Assembly: GCF_001649575.2 (NCBI RefSeq)
Contig: NC_051431.1
Span: 15,744,113 to 15,808,112 of the forward strand
Source: Kryptolebias marmoratus
Lineage: Eukaryota; Chordata; Actinopteri; Cyprinodontiformes; Rivulidae
Reading direction: 5' to 3'
DNA length: 64,000 nucleotides
The position numbers and the translations under genes were made by a program. How positions within the stretch are numbered: position 1 is the stretch's first letter; the number at the start of each line of letters is the position of its first letter. The notes beneath the pieces were generated by a model. That model saw only the letters and a list, made by a program, of their open reading frames with translations. It did no database searches and was not told where the DNA came from. Of the stretch, positions 56,037 through 64,000 are shown in pieces.

Positions 56037-56756
56037 ACCTCATGTTTGTTAACTATTTAGGACCTTTTCTGGTATAACCACCTACCTTGTCAGGACCAGT
56101 CATCCTTTTAGGATCCAAAGCTGGTCCTGATACAGGGGAACATGACTTTTGGGTCAGGTTTAGGGCTCAGATAAATGCTTATGTGTGTGTGCATTTTTTG
56201 GCATTTCAGCAAAGTCTGTCATGATCCACTACAAAGTAATTACTAAGATGAACATCTACAGCTAATTATCTTTTGGAGTCGACTCAATGCAAGGTGGCCG
56301 CCGCAAATAATTGACCTTAACAAACACAAAAATGACTATAACTTGGTGAATTTTACAAATATTGAGGTGAAACTTGGTGTGGTAGTAGCTGAGCGTTATC
56401 CCCAAAATATACTCCAAGTGCTAACAGATCATACAAAATCTTTGATTAAAACTTTGTCATCCAAAGCAGTAGACGATATGCGATTCTTCAAGAAATGCTA
56501 AGTTTTATTTATTATGAATTTAAATGAAAGGCAAGCCAAACTTTGCTTCAGTGTTGTTGTTTTTTTTTATTATTATTTTTGTTCCTTCTTAATATGTGCA
56601 GTTTCTGAGAGTCTTTGTCCTGCGTGCTGACAATTAGTGTGCTCAAAGTGCCATTTCTGCCAGATTCAGCATAAAGCCAATACTGAGACACCTAGCTCAA
56701 TATTCACCTGAAGCTTTTTATACAAACGGATAAACTCTAAACAAACTCGGCTGTAA

Positions 56757-56806
<50 letters not shown>

Positions 56807-57363
56807 TGCTGTCAGGTTTATCTTCTGGCTGTTTCTTCTCCCTCTCCCAAAGTCTAAATGCTAATCCAAACACTTGAAGCATTATCTTTTTTAAACCCGA
56901 CTGATACAGAGATATCAGGTTACTGCAGCATCCATCACTTTTATCATGCCGATAAGAAAAAAAAAACCTTTAACACTAAAGCTTTTCCTCAGATCTGGCT
57001 AAATTTTTAGCTTCTTTGCCGTTCTTTCTGACTGCTTTTAAAAGGGAATTAGTTTGTTTGAAGTCTCTCTTTTTTTTTTTCCTGTTCAGCTCCTGTGTCT
57101 CGTTCTCTGCATGGGAACTTCGGCAGATGTCTGCTGAGACACTGACGTCCTTTAGTCTGTTCGGATCAGGTTCCTGGTTTTTCCACGCGTCTCTTTGCGT
57201 TTCTGAAAAGAAAGCTCACGCTCAGCTTTTTATAACAAGCAGGCTTTTTTTGAAGTTACACATCTGCGTTCCTGTGTTCATTTCACACTGAATATCTAGT
57301 TTGATCAGGATACAACCTTTTTAACTCAGAGTTAAAAGTTTTAAAGTCTCACACATCTTTGTC

Positions 57364-57408
<45 letters not shown>

Positions 57409-60400
57409 CGACATTCAGTCACTATAAAACAGCTTCACTTTCTTTTGAATGAACCTGGACGTGTTAAATAAAGTCTTTTACTTCTTGAAGTGATTCAGAG
57501 GCTTCATTATAAGAGGAACACAAGCTAAACACAAGCTGCTTTTTTGTGCAGAGCTCTATTTAAACCTGCCAGACTCAGAAAAAACACTCAATTGTCCAAT
57601 TGACCTTCCTTTTTGTGATTTAGTAGATGTTTCAAAGACACAAGTGAGCGAGACACGTGTTTTACCTCCAAGAAGTGCCAAAACGCAGTTTAAGCAGCTC
57701 GGTAAGATCGGAGTAAAAGCTTCCGTTTATAAAGACTTATTTGAGGCACAAATGGCGGCAGGTATCAGTCGTATTTACCATTTGTGTATGTTTGAAGTGA
57801 TCAAAAAAGTGTTTGTGGATTGGTAACAGTCGAATAAAGATGTTAGCTGTAGTACAATTGCAAAAAAACCAACCCACTGTACAGCCTAGTATGTTTTTGT
57901 TTTTCAGGTCACTGGTCGCTCCAGTGAAGATCAGGAGGTCCTGCTGTTCAGAACGGATCAGTCAGGCCGGGCCTGGCCAGTCAAGGGTCCCTCGGGACCT
58001 CAGGAGCCCCATGGAGGACGGCGGAGAAAGAAGCCGGTAAAGAGAACAAGAGCTGATGGGTGGTGTGGGGGGAAAATGACAGGGAGGATCAGAACTCCAG
58101 CAGATGTGAAAGCTTGCTGTTGTAGGACTGATGTATTCGTCATATTGGGGACAATAAGGTTATGTTCTCCTTTTTGTTTATGGTATTTGTGTCCCACATT
58201 TGGAGATAAAGTGAACTAAGTGACCACCTTCTCTCTCTGCACCTCTGTTGTAACCTCTCCTGTCAGATCGAGACCCACGTCGAAGGCGAGCGCGTTCGTT
58301 ACTTCCAGGACGATGATAACGTTGGCCTGAAGGAGATGGTGAGGAGGGAGAAGATGAGCTCGGCCCAAGACCAGAACGCCCTTTACTCACGCATGGCTTC
58401 GAAGGTGAGGAATCCCTTTAGGTCAAGGTTCAACAGCAAAACCTGCCCAAGAGCCAAATTTGTTTTGTTTAAGCAGGCCGTGAGAGGGAGACACGAGTTT
58501 ATGATAAAGCTCTGTTCTGAAGCACTGTGAAGTTTTATTTTTTTATGTTTGAGATGCTTTAAATGGCTGAAGTTCATTCCTTAATGGACCCCCCTTTAAG
58601 TAGCAGTTAGCTTCACTCCCGCATGAGAGTTTTTCCCTTGATTTTTTAAACCAAAACGACTCTGAGCTTTGCCTACTGCAGGTTAGATACCGACGACTCA
58701 TAACCACACCGTACAACCCAAATAGTAATAATAAAAAAAAATCTGAACTCTCTTTTTAACGCTGTCATAAAGAAGATCATGTAGGCTTCGTTCTGTTGCG
58801 CAGATCTGTGGTTTCACGTCTCTGCTCTTCATACATCTGCCCGTCTGCCTGGCGGGGCGTCTCGTACCACCGGCTGCTTGAAATAGACCCACAGCAGCAG
58901 ACGGACTCTGGCAGGTTGCGGTGTGTCTGTCGGCCCATCAGTAGTTTTACAGGCTGCGAGCCAACTCCCGTTTTGTCGTGTTTCTCCCTCCGTTCTGCCA
59001 CTTGTTTACTTCGTTTCCTCTGCGAATGTTAGAACATGACAAGCCGCGTTGAAAAAAAAAATCCCGTTGACACCTGCGATTGTGTGAGCGAGTAAATCCT
59101 TGTTAAAGAAAAGGGATGGACGTGTTGCCATGGCGATAAAAGAAGCAGAACTAATCTTTGTTCTTCCTCACTCTGACTCCTGGCCCTCGCTCAGATGTGG
59201 CACCGTCACCAGCCCTCCTTCATGGAGTCACTACACATGTATTAAAGTGCACACACACACATTCTGCACCCACAAGGAGTGACACTAAAAATACATCTAC
59301 CGTTGCCATGGCAGGCCTTCTATAAATACTGTTACTAATCACAGCTATAGATTGATGATTTTAGAGAGAACAAAACCGTATTTCTGCATTGCTCTCCTCC
59401 TCTACCCTTCCTCAAGGTTTATTTCAAGCTATCTACAGCTACCTGCCTCTTCTTTTTATCTCTTTGCTGATCGTCGTCTTTGTTCGTTTTCCTTCCCTGT
59501 CATCATCTTTATCCTTCTGACACCTTTAATTCTACTTCCTGTCGTACGACCAGAGTTATTTTTACCTGTTTTTATTCTAAAATAAAAACGTTAAACAGCT
59601 TTTTGGTTTGATATTTCAGAATGAAAAGAGTAGATTAGTACATTTTGGTTGTTTCGTAGTCAGTTTGTTTGCAAATCTGCTAAGACTTTTTTTTTTTTTA
59701 AATCAAGAGATTTTTACAGATGTTAACCAGCTGGTGGCAACGGCTCTGTATCATTTCTAGAAATAAAATTTAAAAAAATCATGAATCTGATACACACCGG
59801 ACAGAGTCAGTATCTTTGTTTATTTTGATACATGCAGCTGTTCTGGAGGTTTTACTCTCTGGGTTTATCTGTCTATTACTCTGTTTGTTACATGAACATC
59901 AGGAATGCCTTCAAATAAATTCTAAAACGTGCAAACTTGTACGTGAGGCTGAACAGATTAGAATTTAGTAACCACTTGTGGTCATTCCTGTGGTTGAACT
60001 ATTCTGCCACAGATTTAAAGAAGCTCTAAAATGGTGACATTTTAAAAACCAAAATATTAAGGGTGAACTCTGGCTTTCAGTGGACATTTTCCTTTGGACA
60101 CATAGTTGATGGTTATTATAAATGTTGAAAATTTATATTAAACTCATGTTGAATATATCTGGACAGACATGGATGCCCTATATATATATATATATATCCT
60201 GCTTGGGGGAAGCTTCTGCTCTTGTCGAGTACAATGTGCCAGGTTTTGAACAATGTTAAGATGTCTGCCAAATAACTTTCACATAAACATCAGAACTCAA
60301 GGTTTCCTAGCAGAATATTTCTTTGTAATAGGATGATTTAGGTAATGCTCTTCACCTCTGTGGTCTCATGTTGCAGCTGTTTGATGTGTCCATTCTTCCA

Positions 60401-61236
60401 CATTTCTTGTAGACATTGTGTTAGGGTTTGTTGTGTTTGCTGTCCAACGCTTCTTTTCTTACTCCTTTTCTTCCTGTCTTTAAAAGTGTAGCTCAGATCT
60501 TTAGAAGTAGAGTCCTGTAGACAGATCACAAACAGTGAATATCTTATCTGTTGTAGATATCTCTTTGAACGCTCTCAGTTTGGAGAAATAGTTATTTGAC
60601 CGGATTGACGAGCAAGCAGCTAGTCCAAGTGATGCCAAGACCAAAGTGCATTGCTGCTGTCTGGAAATAATAATCCCACTTGGATAAGGCGTTGGTTTGT
60701 CAATCCGGTCAGAATTAAAATTAGCTTCTTGAAGCTGAGGTATGTAAGATATTAACTATTCATAACTTTTCCACAGACCTACATTTTAAAAGATCTGAAC
60801 TATTTCTTTAATAGTACCGTAGTATTGTACGTTTTGTCCTTACTTCTTTGCTCATTTTTGTTTATTTAAATGCACAAAGTAAATACTTCTGCACACAAAC
60901 TAATCCTACTTTTTAGTTTGTGGACTTGTTTTTTTTTTTCTTTACAGAGTTGTACATCAGAACACGAGTATCTCATCAGAAAATGTGTTCTTTTCCACTC
61001 TGCCTTATGTGACATTAAATTTTAAATGAATCATTATGGGATTCCTGTAAAACCAATGAAACATTAGCAGTAAAAGTGCGGCTGATGAAGCTGAAGATGC
61101 AACGCTAACCTATAAAGTCTAATTAGTCTGCAAAGATTAAAGTGTGTGTGATGGCATTTGTGTGGAAAATCACACTGTGTGCTTTTAGCCAAATGCTGCA
61201 TGTGTAACTGCACAATTATGCTCAGTATCTCTCTGT

Positions 61237-61277
<41 letters not shown>

Positions 61278-61434
61278 ACACACACTCACACACATTCCCT
61301 CCCACACTGTCACTAAACTAATCCAATTTTTACTCTCTCACACACTCACTCCTACACAGAGAGTCATGCGCACACTTCAGCTATGCCTGCCTCCCTCGCT
61401 CCTTTCCCCCCCTCTCAACCACCCCTCCCACCCG

Positions 61435-61485
<51 letters not shown>

Positions 61486-63370
61486 TCCAACCTGTTGCCC
61501 GGTCTCCATGACGACAACACTCAGACATAGGGCCACGAAACACCAGAACCGACACGGTGCATCCCGCTTCGTAAGACAAAGACCCTGAGACCGGTTTACA
61601 AACAGGACACCTCTGGCACATCACACACACACACACACAGATTATTGTATTTTGGTGTCAAAACTGGTCATGTAATAGTGATGCACTTCGAGTTTCAGGA
61701 CAGTGATTAACTTATTAAGAGTACAATGACTTTATACTAAGTTAATTAAACGCAAAAGTCTGTTATTTGACATGGTATCTTCCAATGAGAAACCGAACAC
61801 CAGATCCGCTGACACACGATTACTCTTCTATCGGATGTTTCATTCATTTTTCTTTTCCTCTGTTCCTCTCGTCTCCTCCGGACTCCCCAGATGATGGGGA
61901 AGACAGACGGCGACAACTACACCCTGGACGACATGTTTGTGTCAAGCGCAGCCCAGCGGGAAGGCGAGGGGAGAGAGGAGGAGAGGATGAGGAGCAGAGC
62001 CGTCGCTGAGAGTAGGAGGCTGGCTGCCTCCATGGAGAAATGCCAGCACTGCTTCAGCAGCCAGGAGCTTCAGAAGCATCTTATAGTGGCCATAGGCAGC
62101 AAAGTAAGAGGATGGTTAATGTTGGCTGTTTTCATAAAGAAACTGTGGGTTAGCAAGTTTTTTTTTTTTTTTTTGTCAAGCTGTGATGCAAACTATTCTT
62201 TGGTTTCTGGCCTGCAATAATGTGTGATTTTTTTTCATTTCTTTTGTTTTTAAAGCTTCCTCCTGGTTTTTACTTTATCAGTTTATCTGTTTCATTTATT
62301 CTGTGGATTGTTTGAGACATAAAATGTTTAAAATATGTCTTGTTTTGGCAGGTAAATATTCTAAAAACTCCAAATAATGAATTTTCAGGAATAATGAGAG
62401 CAAATCTAGTTTAAATTGTTGCCAAAACTATATATTTTTCTTTAAATATTTAAAGAAATAAAACTGATAATCAGAGTTAGTGCTAGTTGCTAAATAAACT
62501 GGCTAGTCACTGGAGCTCTGAGTTCACTTCACCGTCTGAACTGTTCAGTATGGAACGGCAGGTTCTAACAGATAAATACTGACTGAATTGTAGTTGTAAA
62601 CTTGTCGTGTTCGTGTTCTTTTCTCCAGGTGTATCTGAGCCTGCCTGCAGGCCTGTCGATGACCGAAGGCCACTGTCTCATCTGCCCCCTTCAGCATCAC
62701 TGCTCAGCTACCGGTTTGGATGAGGACATCTGGTCCGAAATGAAGGTTCGCCCGTCAGAGCTTCACACCGCGCCTGTTTGTTGTTTACCTGCAGCGATGG
62801 ACGCTAAGATCTAAATTCGCCCATGTCGCTGTCTGCAGCTGTTCCGACACGCTTTGGTGCGGATGTTTGAGTCGCAGGAGCTGGACTGTGTGTTCATGGA
62901 GACGCACATGAACCCCCGCAGAAGACGGCACATGGTCCTCGAGTGTATTCCTCTGCCGAGAGAGCTGGGTGACATGGCGCCTATATACTTTAAGGTCTGT
63001 GTGCGGCATGTTCCATCAATGGGATTCGTTGGAAACTATGGGGTTGGATTTCATTTGTATGTTCAGGTGTCATATTATATTTGTTTTGGTCTGTCGCAGA
63101 AAGCTATCATGGAGTGTGATGAGGAATGGGCCATGAACAAAAAGATTGTTGACCTCTCTTCAAAAGACATCCGACAAGCTGTAAGACTTCTGTATCTATA
63201 ATTACATTATATTGTGTTGTGTTAGATTATATTATATCAGATCATATTATTATGATATTGTGTCCTAGGTCCCTCGAGGTCTGCCATATTTTGCTGTGGA
63301 TTTTGGACTACAGGGAGGGTTTGCCCATGTTATTGAAAATGAACAGAAGTTTCCCCATTACTTTGGCAAG
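45569..63370 (+). CDS. cwf19l2: cwf19l2, CWF19-like protein 2 (3' end outside window)
   Basis: Eighteen coding exons give 880 codons in frame: 45569-45661, 47049-47159, 49106-49225, 49547-49657, 49842-49961, 50214-50307, 51460-51575, 52172-52679, 52838-53051, 54462-54576, 55531-55632, 57908-58036, 58267-58404, 61891-62103, 62629-62745, 62839-62994, 63100-63180 and 63269-63370. Landmarks: [11 protein letters not shown] (residues about 50-60), a lysine-rich tract (70-97), LNPYWKDGG near 192, [11 protein letters not shown] near 222, an Arg/Asp/Glu-rich block (about 275-390) and FRTDQSG near 582. The CwfJ C-terminal domain 1 has a CxxC, then [11 protein letters not shown] at about 742-752 (HIT-like). 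CwfJ domain 2 has [18 protein letters not shown] and PHYFGK. Human CWF19L2 ends about 50 residues later. The family is associated with late spliceosomes and intron-lariat turnover in the nucleus. ALKBH8 is its neighbour in humans too. Confidence 0.95.
47187..47943. repeat. Terminal-inverted-repeat element (MITE) with TTAA ends
   Basis: Perfect 20-base inverted ends, TTAAAGGGGACCTATTATGC at 47187-47206 and its complement at 47924-47943, bound 757 bases in cwf19l2 intron 2. If TTAA is the target-site duplication, the element is piggyBac-like and non-autonomous. No transposase frame is present. Confidence 0.75.
47944..49105 (+). other. cwf19l2: Remainder of cwf19l2 intron 2
   Basis: About 1.2 kb of A/T-rich intron with no recognised gene or named repeat. 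Confidence 0.4.
55998..56175. repeat. (TG)n and adjoining degraded GGACC/GGTCC repeat
   Basis: 18 TG units (55998-56034) followed by CAGGACCAGTC, GCTGGTCCTGATAC and GGTTTAGGG words. It resembles the interior of the repeat at 26942-27280 and is a diverged relative. cwf19l2 intron 11. Confidence 0.5.
56190..56510 (+). repeat. Dispersed repeat family A, copy 8
   Basis: Most complete plus-oriented copy: CTAATTATCTTTTGGAGTC, AAGGTGGCCGCCGCAAATAA, ACACAAAAATGACTATAACT, GGTGTGGTAGTAGCTGAGCG and CAGTAGACGATATGCGATTC. cwf19l2 intron 11. Confidence 0.7.
56758..56806. repeat. Compound (CA)n(TA)n microsatellite
   Basis: 13 CA units running into 12 TA units, cwf19l2 intron 11. Confidence 0.95.
57366..57400. 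repeat. (TA)n microsatellite
   Basis: About 17 TA units, cwf19l2 intron 11. Confidence 0.95.
60479..60811. repeat. Foldback repeat family B, full copy
   Basis: Imperfect inverted arms of roughly 100 bases: the left arm has GCTCAGATCTTT, GTGAATATCTTATCTG and GACCGGATTGACGAGC. The right arm carries their complements (GTCAATCCGGTC, GTAAGATATTAACTATTC, AAAAGATCTGAAC). It would fold into a long hairpin, as palindromic MITEs do. No coding capacity. Confidence 0.65.
61239..61294. repeat. (CA)n microsatellite
   Basis: Interrupted CA tract with CTCA interruptions, cwf19l2 intron 13. Confidence 0.9.
61434..61484. repeat. Compound (CT)n(CA)n microsatellite
   Basis: CT units followed by about 17 CA units, cwf19l2 intron 13. 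A further short (CA)n is at 61621-61639. Confidence 0.9.
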
Positions 63371-64000
63371 GTGAGTCACTTGTTGTAACTTGGAGGATTT
63401 ACTGTTTAATCCTAATCTTAACTGTTTGTGTATTTATCCGTTCCAACTGGATTAAGCCAGTCTACTGCAGTTTTAGGCAAATTTAGGCAACAAATTGGTT
63501 TGAGTTTACAAACTACAAATGTGTAACAATCTAGCCACACTGTTTTGTATTTTGCCGCGTGCGTTGGCATATATTGACTTTTTTATGTGGGTCAGAACAT
63601 GAAGAAATGAAACCTATTTTGACAGAAGTCAAGTCATGTGACGACGCACATGCTAAGAAGACAAAGACGTACATCGCTGATACCCAGCTCTAACAAGCTA
63701 TGGGATGTTTCAAAGCTGGAACTTTTTTACCACGACTAACAAGTCTGTGGCAGCCTGGTGTTGCTGGAGATCACTACACATGCTAGAGTATCAGATACAT
63801 ACAGAAGTTATTTTGTTACGTTTCCTTTCAGCCGTGAATCTCAATGCTCCACAGAAACGCAAGACTAATACACAAAAGCGAGATGGGGGTGTTGGGTTCA
63901 GTATAGCATACCCAGTGGGGTTGGTAAAGATGCTTTAATGACATTTGACTCTTCGCATCTTGCAGTTTCAAAACAATGCTATGCTAAGCTTGCTTAATGT
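63371..64000 (+). other. cwf19l2: Intron after the last visible cwf19l2 exon
   Basis: Begins with a consensus donor (GGCAAG|GTGAGT). No exon encoding the expected C-terminal part appears before the window ends. Confidence 0.6.

Larger units (their letters stand above)
58405..61890 (+). other. cwf19l2: cwf19l2 intron 13
   Basis: About 3.5 kb separating the central region from the CwfJ domains. It holds a (TA)n run (60179-60197), the foldback element at 60479-60811 and three (CA)n blocks near 61.2-61.6 kb. No coding exon seen. Confidence 0.6.

Overview
This window is vertebrate nuclear DNA, almost certainly from a teleost fish. It shows multi-exon genes with consensus GT/AG introns, long (CA)n, (TA)n, (ATT)n and tetranucleotide microsatellites, and several fish-type dispersed repeats. 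Reconstructed proteins are recognisable orthologues of human chromosome 11 genes. There is no prokaryotic, viral or CRISPR content. The identifications come from reading exons by eye and from family knowledge; no database search was run.

Layout, left to right. (1) 1-17.8 kb, minus strand: the 5' end of fam168a, with a GC-rich non-coding first exon near 17.5-17.8 kb, a roughly 14.6 kb first intron and the first coding exon at 2842-2911. The rest of the gene lies left of the window. (2) 19.1-25.6 kb, plus strand: complete kbtbd3 (BTB-BACK-Kelch; 9 coding exons, 628 codons), head-to-head with fam168a. (3) 25.9-26.8 kb, minus strand: sln (sarcolipin), a 31-codon muscle SERCA regulator that is easily overlooked because of its size. 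(4) 26.8-32.9 kb: mostly repeats, plus two orphan candidates: a TATA-led ORF for a small secreted cysteine-rich protein on the minus strand (28464-28132) and an exon-like block at 31374-31492. (5) 32.9-44.4 kb, plus strand: complete alkbh8 (RRM, AlkB dioxygenase, methyltransferase; 12 coding exons, 703 codons). (6) 45.6 kb to the right edge, plus strand: cwf19l2 (spliceosome-associated CwfJ family), 18 coding exons and 880 codons visible, with the last coding part beyond the window.

The genes do not form one pathway. fam168a encodes a small neuronal membrane-associated protein, kbtbd3 a probable Cullin-3 adaptor, sln a sarcoplasmic-reticulum calcium pump regulator, alkbh8 a tRNA wobble-uridine modifier and cwf19l2 a factor for spliceosome or lariat turnover. 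Their shared interest is synteny: human KBTBD3, SLN, ALKBH8 and CWF19L2 all map to 11q22, while FAM168A lies at 11q13.

I did not find a convincing new molecular system. The items most worth a second look are the orphan secreted-protein ORF, the sarcolipin substitutions at position 5 and in the luminal tail, an in-frame tandem splice donor beside the alkbh8 RRM core, a kbtbd3 intron made almost wholly of microsatellite around an assembly N, and a dispersed repeat family with about eight copies in the window.
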